Source: Pseudomonadota bacterium (GTDB lineage Bacteria > Desulfobacterota > Desulfobulbia > Desulfobulbales > JAGXFP01). Taken from it: a DNA stretch of 64,000 nt. The stretch lies in the NCBI GenBank assembly GCA_018814305.1, contig JAHJAA010000089.1:1-64000 (forward strand), given 5' to 3'. The notes below the pieces were generated by a model. That model did no database searches, was not told where the DNA came from, and saw only the letters and a program-made list of their open reading frames with translations. Of this stretch, positions 54,976-63,358 are shown piece after piece; position 1 is the first letter of the stretch; every line of letters begins with the position of its first letter. The translations under genes were made by a program, and so were the position numbers.

Positions 54976-56205
54976 CTAATTTTCGGGCAATGATACCGGC
55001 GGGGTGGCTTCCTGAACCACTGGGATCTCTCCAGCTTTGGTAATAGCCATCTTCACCGCCGGTGGGCCGAGAATCTGAACGATAAAAGTAGTGGCGGCAA
55101 TGACGTTGAGGACAGTGACCCCCAGGGCATGACCAGCCGCACCTTGACTTGAAAAATGATCATAGACATGCAGAGAGAGCCCCAGGGCGACCCCCGCCTG
55201 GGAAAGCAGGGCAAGACCGAGATACTTACGGACCGTGGTCGCAGCACCAGAGATCTGACCGCCGATAAAGGCTCCAGTCCATTTACCCATGGTCCTTCCG
55301 AGAATATAGAGCAGTCCAACAACTCCCAGTTGCGGGAGAAGGTCAAGACGAAGCCGGGCTCCGACTAAGATGAAAAAAAAGGTATAGATCGGCGGGGTAA
55401 AAAGCTTCACTGACTCAAAGCTCTGTTCGTTCCGATGACGGTGCGTATTGGCCAGCCAGGCCCCGATAGCCATACTCACCATAATCAATGAGAGATCCAT
55501 TTTGATGGCAAGGCCGGCGGCCAACAGGATCGCCCCTAGATTCAGAACCAGGCGATCTTCGTCTTTTTTGAGAAACGGCAGCAATTGGTCAAGACAGAAA
55601 CCTGTTGCGCAACCCAGCAGCAAGGCACCCAAAATTTCACGTAAAGGTCCGAAGAACAAACCAACCGGCGTAATACTGTCGGCGGTGAGGAGGGCCTGGG
55701 CAACTGCAAAGGCAAAACCATAGAGAATCAAGGCCAATCCGTCATCCAGGGCGACGATGGCCAGGATGGTGGTGGTCAACGGCCCCCGACTCTTATACTC
55801 CCAGAGAACATCAACCGTAGCAGCCGGTGCGGTTGCGGAACTTAATGCACCAAGGAGAATGGCCAGGGCGGGATTGCCGGTCCACCACCAAACCAGGGTG
55901 GTAACTACGATCATGGCCAAGATACCTTCGCACAACAGAATGATAAAAAATTGCCGGCCGTAACGACGGAAGATTTCATACTTCAACTCCCCACCGACCA
56001 TGAAACCAATCAAGGCAAGGGCAAAATTCACCAAAGGGGCAAAGGCATCTACCAGAGAAGAGGTGAGGATGTGAAGACCGGAATCGCCAAGGAACAGACC
56101 GGCGAAGATATAGCCCACCACCCGGGGGAGACCGATCAGGCCAGCCAGACGACCGATGGCCAGGGCCGCGACCAAGGCAAGGCCTAACAGAAGAAGCGTA
56201 TTCAT
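54976..56205 (-). CDS. Cation:proton antiporter, CPA2 family
   Basis: 409 aa, about 12-13 helices. Starts with LIGLPRVVGYIFAG, as in CPA2 Na+/H+ or K+/H+ antiporters; the ion-binding region reads ATAPAATVDVLW followed by IVALDDGLALIL, with the conserved DD. No TrkA/RCK domain is fused; the CBS protein immediately downstream probably regulates it. Confidence 0.9.
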   Translation of the reverse strand: MNTLLLLGLALVAALAIGRLAGLIGLPRVVGYIFAGLFLGDSGLHILTSSLVDAFAPLVNFALALIGFMVGGELKYEIFRRYGRQFFIILLCEGILAMIVVTTLVWWWTGNPALAILLGALSSATAPAATVDVLWEYKSRGPLTTTILAIVALDDGLALILYGFAFAVAQALLTADSITPVGLFFGPLREILGALLLGCATGFCLDQLLPFLKKDEDRLVLNLGAILLAAGLAIKMDLSLIMVSMAIGAWLANTHRHRNEQSFESVKLFTPPIYTFFFILVGARLRLDLLPQLGVVGLLYILGRTMGKWTGAFIGGQISGAATTVRKYLGLALLSQAGVALGLSLHVYDHFSSQGAAGHALGVTVLNVIAATTFIVQILGPPAVKMAITKAGEIPVVQEATPPVSLPEN

Positions 56206-56664
56206 GGCTGGCTGGTACTGTTAAGAAAGATCACTGAAGCATATCCCCTGAATAAAAATATAATCCTGGATCCTGCTGGTTCTTGCTGCTCCCTCCAGAA
56301 GTTGTTTTCGGAGGGAACGCCAACCCGCTGACGATATGAAATGATACTGCATGAGAAGTATACTAAGCAAGGGAGTGAAAATATTCTGACTGAAGACGAG
56401 ACAAGGACTGGCGCACCAGTGCCCTGCTCAAACCGGATGAGACCTTAAGGGTTGACCACCAAGACTTACCCACCGGAGTATAAATTCACTGATCCAGGGA
56501 GTATAATCCAAGGAAATTTATTTGAATTTGTACCCCTGTAATTAGGAGCATACATCCCTATGGGAGAAAACAAGCAGGAGATAAGACAGGTGGTCTCACC
56601 TCTTATCTGGGCAATGCACCAAACAGGTGAGACGCTCTGCTGCAATTATGAGTGCCGTTGGTGT
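56206..56664. other. Gap between antiporter and RACE genes
   Basis: 459 nt with no gene I can support. Contains a dyad GTCTCACCT (56593-56601) / AGGTGAGAC (56624-56632). A 99-codon frame from 56560 mostly overlaps the RACE gene on the other strand and is rejected. Confidence 0.5.
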
Positions 56665-58581
56665 TTACAGGCGCTCAAGGGTTGCCTTAACCGTGGGAAA
56701 GAGACTCATGTCAGTATGGGGCAAGAAGAGAGCGGCCATATAATGTTCCATAAAACGAGGATTTTCGCTGAGTTCCATATTAGTCATCAAGCGGCCCACA
56801 TCACCCCGTTCCCGGAACCGACCGATGTCCACCAGACTGATCTGACAACCGGTGAGTGAGGCGTTGCCCAGGTAATAGAAACGCTCACGGTCGATATCAG
56901 GCAGCAAACCGATACAGATGGCCCGCTCCAGGTCGATATAAGCCCCAAAGTTACCGGCCAGGATCACCCGGTCCAGATCAGTGAAGGTCATGCCCACCGA
57001 CTCCAGCAAAGTCAGGTATCCGGCGTACATGGCCCCCTTGGCCCGAATCAGATTGTCGAGATCAACTTCGTTGATGACGATATCGTCCCCGTTCATCGAA
57101 TCCTTACCCCAGGCCAGGACATATTCATGACCATCCTTACCTTCTCGAATTCTCGAATGTTCTAAAGAACGTATAAACTTACCCTGCTGATCAATCACCC
57201 CGGCCTCAAGCAATTCGGAGACAATGCTGATCAACCCGGAACCGCAGATTCCGCAAGGCTTGGCCTGATCGATGGTCACGATCATCGGTTCGAGGGTTTC
57301 GGGATGAATATGAAAATTTTCAATGGCCCCGGTATTGGCCCGCATACCATGTTTGATCCCGCCCCCTTCAAAAGCAGGACCGGCCGAACAGGCGGCGCAG
57401 GCCATCCAATCCTGATTACCCACCACGATCTCGCCGTTGGTGCCGATATCGATGAACAGGGTCAGGGCCGGGCTTTTATGCATCTGACAGGCATGAACTC
57501 CGGCCACTATATCGCCGCCCACATAACTAGCCACGGACGGGTAGAGAAAGAGCCGAACCGACGGGTGAGCGTAGACCCCGATGGAAGCGGCCCGAGTCAA
57601 TGGCATCTGACTTGAAGTAGGCACGTAGGGTGCCTCCCGGAGATACTTGGGATTGATCGCCAGGAGCAGCTGACTCATCACGGTGTTGCCGGCAGCCATG
57701 ATATAGCTGATATCGCTGGGACTGATGATTACGCTCTTACAGACTGCCTCAATAACCTTGTTAATAGTGCGGACCACCTGTTCCTGCAGTTTGGCCAACC
57801 CGCCCGGCCGCTGGGAATAAATGATCCGGGAGATAACATCCTCCCCGTATCGGATCTGATCATTATAGGCGGTGGATTCGGCCATGATCTGACCGGTGTT
57901 GAGGTCCAGCAGCATCCCGCAGACTGTGGTCGTCCCGATATCGACGGCCAAACCGTACAAGCGGTCCGTGGTATTCCCGGCCTCCACGGCAATGATCCGA
58001 TCCGGTTCCTCGGAGCGTTTCCCACGGAGCATCAGTACGGTCACCTCCCAGTTTTTCTCACGTAAGACAAAGGGAAGTTCCTGGAGGAGCTGGGGGTGGT
58101 CGAAGGTCGGTTCGACGCAGTCGTAGCAGCCCTTACGGATGGCCCGCAACAGGCGTTGCAGGTCCGGGGTATTGTCATTTATGCTGGGCGGATCAAGGGT
58201 GAGGAATCGTTTTTCCACCGGTGGATCAAGGTGCCAATCACCCACCAATTCGCTCATGGTCCGAGCGGAGATGGCCCGGGTGGTTTTAGGCTTTCTTTTG
58301 AGGGATTGGCCATCTTTCTTGACCACATCAGGCACGCTGACCACCAGATCACCTGACACGGAACATTGGCAGGCCATGCGAAATCCATCCGGCCCCGGCG
58401 GAGGCCCGGTGACCCCGTCCTCACCTTGATCAATCTTGACCTTGCACTTACCGCAGACCCCGTCTCCACCGCAATAGGCATGGATGTAGACCCCGGCATT
58501 GGCGGCTGCGGTTAAAAGGTTGTCACCCTCTTCAACGATTATCTTGACGTTGTCGGGCTGAAAATGAATCTGATGGGACAT
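56665..58581 (-). CDS. RACE protein: ATP-dependent reductive activator of corrinoid methyl carriers
   Basis: 638 aa from the ATG at 58581, which has GAGG nine nt upstream (58596 has none). N-terminal plant-type 2Fe-2S domain with C37, C43, C46 and C71 or C73; then a linker and a large ASKHA-fold ATPase (LAVDIGTTTVCGMLL, FIDIGTNGEIVVG, LAGNFGAYID). RACE proteins (RamA, RamQ, CoFeSP activators) rescue inactive Co(II) corrinoids in methyl-transfer and acetyl-CoA pathways. No corrinoid protein or methyltransferase is encoded in the window. Confidence 0.9.
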   Translation of the reverse strand: MSHQIHFQPDNVKIIVEEGDNLLTAAANAGVYIHAYCGGDGVCGKCKVKIDQGEDGVTGPPPGPDGFRMACQCSVSGDLVVSVPDVVKKDGQSLKRKPKTTRAISARTMSELVGDWHLDPPVEKRFLTLDPPSINDNTPDLQRLLRAIRKGCYDCVEPTFDHPQLLQELPFVLREKNWEVTVLMLRGKRSEEPDRIIAVEAGNTTDRLYGLAVDIGTTTVCGMLLDLNTGQIMAESTAYNDQIRYGEDVISRIIYSQRPGGLAKLQEQVVRTINKVIEAVCKSVIISPSDISYIMAAGNTVMSQLLLAINPKYLREAPYVPTSSQMPLTRAASIGVYAHPSVRLFLYPSVASYVGGDIVAGVHACQMHKSPALTLFIDIGTNGEIVVGNQDWMACAACSAGPAFEGGGIKHGMRANTGAIENFHIHPETLEPMIVTIDQAKPCGICGSGLISIVSELLEAGVIDQQGKFIRSLEHSRIREGKDGHEYVLAWGKDSMNGDDIVINEVDLDNLIRAKGAMYAGYLTLLESVGMTFTDLDRVILAGNFGAYIDLERAICIGLLPDIDRERFYYLGNASLTGCQISLVDIGRFRERGDVGRLMTNMELSENPRFMEHYMAALFLPHTDMSLFPTVKATLERL

Positions 58582-58759
58582 ACCGTAAGGCCTCATTTGA
58601 GATGGTCAAAAGCGTGCATCCGACCGGTGGTTTTGGTGGTTTTTAATGAATTAACTCTTCGTTTGCTGCTTCCCAGGCCGAACGAAAATATGTACCATAA
58701 TCAGCCGATGATGGCAAAGGCAGAAAACAGGTGATACACCGTGGCACTTATCCAATTGT

Positions 58760-58787
58760 TTGACAGGATTGGGATATCTGCTATACA
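58760..58787 (+). promoter_or_regulatory. Sigma70-type promoter candidate for the nitrilase-HldE gene
   Basis: TTGACA (58760-58765), 16-nt spacer, TATACA (58782-58787), about 90 nt before the ATG at 58876 in a divergent gap. Confidence 0.55.
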
Positions 58788-58875
58788 CCCGGTTCAATCC
58801 TTTTCCCAACCGCCATCATGTTGTATGATATCTGCTGAAAGAAAAACATTCTCTTGAACAGAATAGTGATCCTCA

Positions 58876-60186
58876 ATGACAGATAATAAGAACGATATTG
58901 GTTCCCTTGCTGCCCAGGCCTTGGGCTTTGTTCAGTTCGATGTCCGGCTGGGGGAAGTGGAGCACAATCTGCAACAGGTCCGCGACGGACTGGACCGTCT
59001 CCCCGACCAGGACAGTGCTCTAGTGGCCCTGCCCGAACTCTGGGCGGCAGGCTTTCACTATGGTCATCTCTCCGAACATGCTGCAAACACCCCGCAATTA
59101 CTGGGTGAATTGACTACTCTCGCCAGTAATCACAACATCATCCTGGCCGGGTCGTTGCCGGAAGCAGATGGTGAAAGCATCTATAATACCCTGTTCCATG
59201 TCGGTCCAACCGGAGTGATCGGCCGATATCGCAAACAGCAGCTCTTCTCACCCATGGGAGAAAATGTCCATTTTACAGCTGGTCCTTCGGCCCCCCCAGT
59301 TTTGACTGAACTGGGACTTGTGGCCGGACTGGTCTGTTTTGATCTGCGCTTTCCGGAATTGACCCGGGGCCAGATATCCCTTGGCGCCCAACTTCTGGTG
59401 GTCAGTGGGCAGTGGCCCGCCGCCCGCCGTCACCACTGGCAGATACTTCTCCAGGCCAGGGCCATTGAGAATCAGGTCTTCGTCGTGGGATGCAACCGCT
59501 GCGGCACAACCGATCAAACCGAATTCGGCGGCCACTCCATGGTGGTCGGGCCGGACGGCACGGTTCTCCATGAGGCCGGTGATACCCCTGAAAATTATTT
59601 AGTACCCATCGAGACCGGACAGCTCGCCAGAAGTCGTAGACTGTTTACCGTTGCGGGCTGCGTCCCCTATCAAGGAATGGACGATGCGAAAATTGTCGAC
59701 CGCCGGGAGCTGGCGGTTCTGGCCGGTCGATACCGGTCCCTCAGTCGACGAATCGTCTTTACCAACGGGTGTTTCGATATCCTGCACCGGGGACATGTAT
59801 CGTATCTGGAAGAGGCCAGACGTCGGGGCGATTGCCTGGTGGTGGGTGTAAACAGTGATCGCTCGGTCCGCTCGCTCAAGGGTCCGGAGCGACCAGTTAA
59901 TGATGAACTTTCCCGGGCCCGCGTGCTGGCCGCCCTGGGGTGTGTTGATCAGGTGGTGATCTTTGATACCGAAACACCCCATGAGTTAATCATTGAGCTG
60001 TCACCCGATGTGCTGATTAAGGGCGGTGATTGGCCGGTGTCCGAAATCGTCGGGGCCCCTGAGGTCCTGGCCCGGGGGGGGCACGTCATTTCCCTGCCTC
60101 TGGTCCGCGATTTTTCAACAACCGGGCTGATCGGTAAGATCCAAGAGCGTTCGAAAACATTGAAAAAGAAGAGGGAATCAACATGA
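58876..60186 (+). CDS. Fusion: nitrilase-superfamily amidohydrolase + HldE-type nucleotidyltransferase
   Basis: 436 aa. N-terminal half (about 12-265) is a C-N hydrolase with an intact catalytic triad: E54 (LPELW), K120 (YRKQQLF) and C154 (VCFDLRFPE). C-terminal half (about 285-430) is a nucleotidyltransferase with FTNGCFDILHRGHVSYLEE (HxGH at 304-307) and SDRSVRSLKGPERPV, matching the heptose-1-phosphate adenylyltransferase part of HldE. The latter makes ADP-heptose for LPS core; the kinase half is absent. The amidase partner is unexpected. Start of a likely unit with the MORN gene (ATGA overlap). Confidence 0.92.
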   Translation: MTDNKNDIGSLAAQALGFVQFDVRLGEVEHNLQQVRDGLDRLPDQDSALVALPELWAAGFHYGHLSEHAANTPQLLGELTTLASNHNIILAGSLPEADGESIYNTLFHVGPTGVIGRYRKQQLFSPMGENVHFTAGPSAPPVLTELGLVAGLVCFDLRFPELTRGQISLGAQLLVVSGQWPAARRHHWQILLQARAIENQVFVVGCNRCGTTDQTEFGGHSMVVGPDGTVLHEAGDTPENYLVPIETGQLARSRRLFTVAGCVPYQGMDDAKIVDRRELAVLAGRYRSLSRRIVFTNGCFDILHRGHVSYLEEARRRGDCLVVGVNSDRSVRSLKGPERPVNDELSRARVLAALGCVDQVVIFDTETPHELIIELSPDVLIKGGDWPVSEIVGAPEVLARGGHVISLPLVRDFSTTGLIGKIQERSKTLKKKREST

Positions 60187-60644
60187 ACCAAGGGACACGG
60201 TGCGACACCATGAAGAAAACCTTATGCCTCGTTCTGTTGACGATCTTAGCCCCTGGGACTGCTGCCTTTGCCGGGAGCTGCCTGGAAGGTGATTGCCAGA
60301 ATGGTACTGGTACCTTTCAATGGAATAACGGGGCCCGATTTACCGGGAGCTTTATCAATGCAACTCCGGACGGAAAAGGCACTTATTTCAACAAGGACGG
60401 CAACGAATATCTGGTGGAATACCAGGACGGCCGGGTGGTTTCTTCAAAGGCCGTATCAAAAGAAGAGATAGAACTAAAAAAACGCCACCGTGAGGCGATG
60501 AAGTACAATCAAGCCGGGGTTCTCTACCATCAGAAAAAAGATTTCGAATCAGCCATCTTTTTCTATAATCAGGCCATCACCCTGTGGCCCGACAATCCAG
60601 AATTTCATCATAACTACCGGCGGGCCAAGGCCGGAGAACGGTAG
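60183..60644 (+). CDS. Exported MORN/TPR protein
   Basis: 153 aa. The first ATG (60183) overlaps the upstream stop as ATGA and has GAGGGAA before it; an alternative at 60210 has none. Signal sequence (LCLVLLTILAPGTAAFA), MORN repeats (NGTGTFQWNNGARFTGSF, DGKGTYFNKDG), a coiled stretch and a TPR unit (AGVLYHQKKDFESAIFFYNQ). Probably a periplasmic scaffold. Confidence 0.82.
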   Translation: MNQGTRCDTMKKTLCLVLLTILAPGTAAFAGSCLEGDCQNGTGTFQWNNGARFTGSFINATPDGKGTYFNKDGNEYLVEYQDGRVVSSKAVSKEEIELKKRHREAMKYNQAGVLYHQKKDFESAIFFYNQAITLWPDNPEFHHNYRRAKAGER

Positions 60645-60669
60645 TTTTCAATTGGGGGAAACGAGCAAG

Positions 60670-61179
60670 TCATTCCTTCCGCCCACACAAATCAAACCAC
60701 GTTACCGGCAAGCCTTCCCTCGCAATGCCCAACCCGCGGGCGAATGCAACGAGTTCATCCGCAGTACAGTTCACCGTTGATTGATCCCCTGCCGCGACCA
60801 CTGCCGCTTCCTCACGCAGAAAGGAGAGGAAGGCCTCCCGCACCTCCTGCTGTAGCTCGGTCGTTTCCATTTTTTCCTTTTCACAAAACAGTCGAACGCG
60901 TTGCCAGTTGACAAAAGACCGGGCCAATCCCCGGAAGATCCGGGACCGGCGGTTGGCATGGGTGAGATCCCTGAGCAGGATCTCCCGGTAGCGTTTTACC
61001 GCCATTTCCTTGAGTTGCCCCTGCTCTTCCTCCGTTAACGTAAGCCCGGGACCTTCCGGGTCAGAGGTAAGATAATAAAATGCCCCATGGAGTGCCACTT
61101 CCGGGATTTCCCCGGAATTCCTGACGATGAGGAGTTCGTCGTGATAATCGGGATGCTCTGTCGCTCCAAGTGATTTCAT
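60670..61179 (-). CDS. Uncharacterised small soluble protein
   Basis: 169 aa from the ATG at 61179 with GGA seven nt upstream; the frame above it, to 61323, is basic and unlike protein. Mostly helical and charged: LTLTEEEQGQLKEMAVKRYR, ANRRSRIFRGLARSFVNWQRV. No family recognised. Confidence 0.65.
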   Translation of the reverse strand: MKSLGATEHPDYHDELLIVRNSGEIPEVALHGAFYYLTSDPEGPGLTLTEEEQGQLKEMAVKRYREILLRDLTHANRRSRIFRGLARSFVNWQRVRLFCEKEKMETTELQQEVREAFLSFLREEAAVVAAGDQSTVNCTADELVAFARGLGIAREGLPVTWFDLCGRKE

Positions 61180-61371
61180 GCGTTGTTCCAAAATCTTCGA
61201 TAATGATGATTTTTTATTAAAGCACCTTCCCTTTTTTTCCGATGAGCATGGAAAAGGCAAGAAATATTTAGTTGCCGGTGAGGACTCTTTATTCCGGATG
61301 CCTCGCCGGGGATCACGATGCAAAGGAGAAAAAACGCCATGCGCTATGGAGCAAAAGAGGGAGGCGGGACC

Positions 61372-62013
61372 ATGAAACGGTTCCTGATGCCGGTGCTGCT
61401 GGTTATGGTCTTCCTCTGGGCCAACCCGGCCGAAGCCCTCTGGCCCTGGTCCAGGTCAGAGGCGAAAAGGGATACCACCTGGTCCAGGCCCAATCAGGCC
61501 ATGGCTTTACAGGCCGCTATCCAGGCCATGAGCGGTGAACTGATCGGCCATTTGAACGATCCAGATCCAGAATTCGGCGATCTCGGAGGGGGCTTGATTG
61601 CCTGCAGTTTTGTTGATCTACAACAACTCACTCGCTCCTCCTCGCTGGGACGATATCTGGCCGAACAACTCAAGGGAGAATTTCAGCGTCGCCAATACCG
61701 GGTCATCGATATTCGGAAAAGTCGCAGTATCATCATTGCCGAATCCCGTGGTGAGTACGGCCTCTCCCGTGATCCGAACGAGGTCGGCACTCCGGTGGCC
61801 GCCGATGCCATGATCACCGGCACCTATACCGTGCTGGCTCAGCAGATACTGGTCAATGCCAGCATTATTGATAATCGAAACGGGGTCCTTCGCTCCAGCG
61901 CCATGCTGGCCTTGCCCCGATGTGAGTTGATTGAGGCGATGCTGGCGGACCAGGCCACCCTGCCCCAAAAAACCGCCTCAGTACTCTATCTGAAACGGTT
62001 GGAACTTAAATAG
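61372..62013 (+). CDS. FlgO-like exported protein
   Basis: 213 aa from the ATG at 61372, which has GGAGGCGGG upstream. Signal peptide (FLMPVLLVMVFLWANPAEA), then the FlgO-type core: SLGRYLAEQLKGEFQRRQYRVIDIRK, here in part, GRYLAEQLKGEFQRR, and MITGTYTVLAQQILVNASI. FlgO-family proteins are outer-membrane associated and some support flagella. First of three similar exported genes in a row; a palindrome relic lies 51 nt after its stop. Confidence 0.8.
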   Translation: MKRFLMPVLLVMVFLWANPAEALWPWSRSEAKRDTTWSRPNQAMALQAAIQAMSGELIGHLNDPDPEFGDLGGGLIACSFVDLQQLTRSSSLGRYLAEQLKGEFQRRQYRVIDIRKSRSIIIAESRGEYGLSRDPNEVGTPVAADAMITGTYTVLAQQILVNASIIDNRNGVLRSSAMLALPRCELIEAMLADQATLPQKTASVLYLKRLELK

Positions 62014-62064
62014 AGCCCAGCGTTCATGACTCACCACCGTGACTCAGAAAAATTGACGGGATGG

Positions 62065-62095
62065 AACTATTCAGATGAAGTGCAGCTGGATAGTT
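62065..62095 (+). repeat. Short palindrome related to copy A
   Basis: AACTATTCAG (62065-62074) and CTGGATAGTT (62086-62095), one mismatch, then AC. Same arm sequence as copy A (AACTATTCAG/CTGAATAGTT) but with only 11 nt between. Looks like a collapsed copy. Confidence 0.6.
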
Positions 62096-62137
62096 ACTAA
62101 TCATCAAACATACATACTCAACCCAAGGGAGGGTTCC

Positions 62138-62797
62138 ATGGTGAAATGGGGATTATTTCTTCTAATACTCTTGACAGGGATAACGGTTTTACCTGCGCCG
62201 GGAACAGGGTGGGCTGACCCGGGGGAAACCCGGAAGGGTTCAGCGGTGCCCGTCGATTTTCAGACCTTTGCCTATCAACCAGAGTCGGATCGCCCCCTGA
62301 ATACGGAACTTTTAATTGCGGAACTTTCCCAACGGGCCGCCGGCAAGGTCTATTACCACCTCAGTGAGACCGCCGGAATAAATACCCCAGCCAGAATTGC
62401 CGTGGTCACCGGGGTCCCTTTGGCCGATTTCAAAAAACAAACCGAATTCGGCCGCCTCCTGGGCGAATATCTTCTCACCGACCTGGCAGATCGAGGTCTT
62501 GAGGTCACCGAACTGCGCCTTGGAAAGGACATCTCCATCCTCCCGCTCACCGGGGAATTTATCCTGACCAGGAATCCCGGGGAACTCGCCTCGGTTGCCC
62601 CGGAACTCGATTATGTGGTGGTCTCCACCTTCAGTAATACCCGAAAAACCTTGATCATCCAGGGACGTTTGGTCAGTCTCAAGGACGGTCTGATTAAAAC
62701 CTCCTGGCGACAGACCCTGCCTTTGAACCGCGAAATTCTGGGGCTTTTTGTGCCACCAGAGCCCCCCTTTACCATTGCTGTTAAAGGCATCCGCTAA
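62138..62797 (+). CDS. FlgO-like exported protein (second copy)
   Basis: 219 aa from the ATG at 62138 with GGGAGGG upstream. Signal peptide (WGLFLLILLTGITVLPAPGTGWA), then a FlgO-like fold (GRLLGEYLLTDLADRGLEVTELR, in part LGEYLLTDLADRGLEV; LDYVVVSTFSNTRKTLIIQG). Paralogue-like to the previous gene in order of elements though diverged. Confidence 0.75.
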   Translation: MVKWGLFLLILLTGITVLPAPGTGWADPGETRKGSAVPVDFQTFAYQPESDRPLNTELLIAELSQRAAGKVYYHLSETAGINTPARIAVVTGVPLADFKKQTEFGRLLGEYLLTDLADRGLEVTELRLGKDISILPLTGEFILTRNPGELASVAPELDYVVVSTFSNTRKTLIIQGRLVSLKDGLIKTSWRQTLPLNREILGLFVPPEPPFTIAVKGIR

Positions 62798-62807
62798 AGG
62801 AGAATGA

Positions 62808-63344
62808 ATGTGTAAGCGAGGTTTCGCCGTTGTCCTGCTGATCGTTACTCTTCTGCTCCCGACTCTCTGTCCAGCTGATTCCGAGAAAGCCGGAGCCGAA
62901 ATGATTGAAGAGGTTCTCCCGGTTGCCTTCGCCCCGGAGGAACCCTCCAATATATTTACCAGCCTTCACCAGGTGGTGGACTTGACCAGCCAGGAAGCCT
63001 TTGTCCGGTTTCGTGATTTTTTCGGCAAGAGCCAGGTGAGCCTCCGACCGTTTTATCTCCAGGATGCCTATTACAACGAGCAGGTTTCCCAGTTAGGTGC
63101 GGTTCTGGCTGACCAAGTAGGGGCCATAATCAGTAATGGCGCGGTGGCCAGAACAAACAACATTAAAAAAGAGGATCACCCCCAATGGATCAGGGGCAAC
63201 CTCCAGGAGCTTGATGGATATCTGAGAATCCAGATCATCGGCAGTAATTATCTCGGGGAACAGCGTTCATGTGTGGTCAATTTTGAGATGTCCGAAGCCC
63301 TATATCGGGCATTACATACCAAGATTGCCTCCTTTGCAAGATAG
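62808..63344 (+). CDS. Exported protein of unknown function
   Basis: 178 aa. AAAGGAGAATGA precedes the ATG; ten nt after the FlgO-like gene. Signal peptide ends in LLPTLCPADS; the Cys could make it a lipoprotein, but the lipobox is not standard. The remainder (RFRDFFGKSQVSLRPFYL, LGAVLADQVGAII) resembles the flanking FlgO-like genes only loosely. Likely part of the same envelope complex. Confidence 0.7.
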   Translation: MCKRGFAVVLLIVTLLLPTLCPADSEKAGAEMIEEVLPVAFAPEEPSNIFTSLHQVVDLTSQEAFVRFRDFFGKSQVSLRPFYLQDAYYNEQVSQLGAVLADQVGAIISNGAVARTNNIKKEDHPQWIRGNLQELDGYLRIQIIGSNYLGEQRSCVVNFEMSEALYRALHTKIASFAR

Positions 63345-63358
63345 GCCCAGGTACGATC

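Noticed and set aside
56560-56859. Possible small Cys-rich protein on the plus strand
   Set aside because: Two thirds overlap the RACE gene antisense; AGGAG is too far from the ATG; no recognisable fold.
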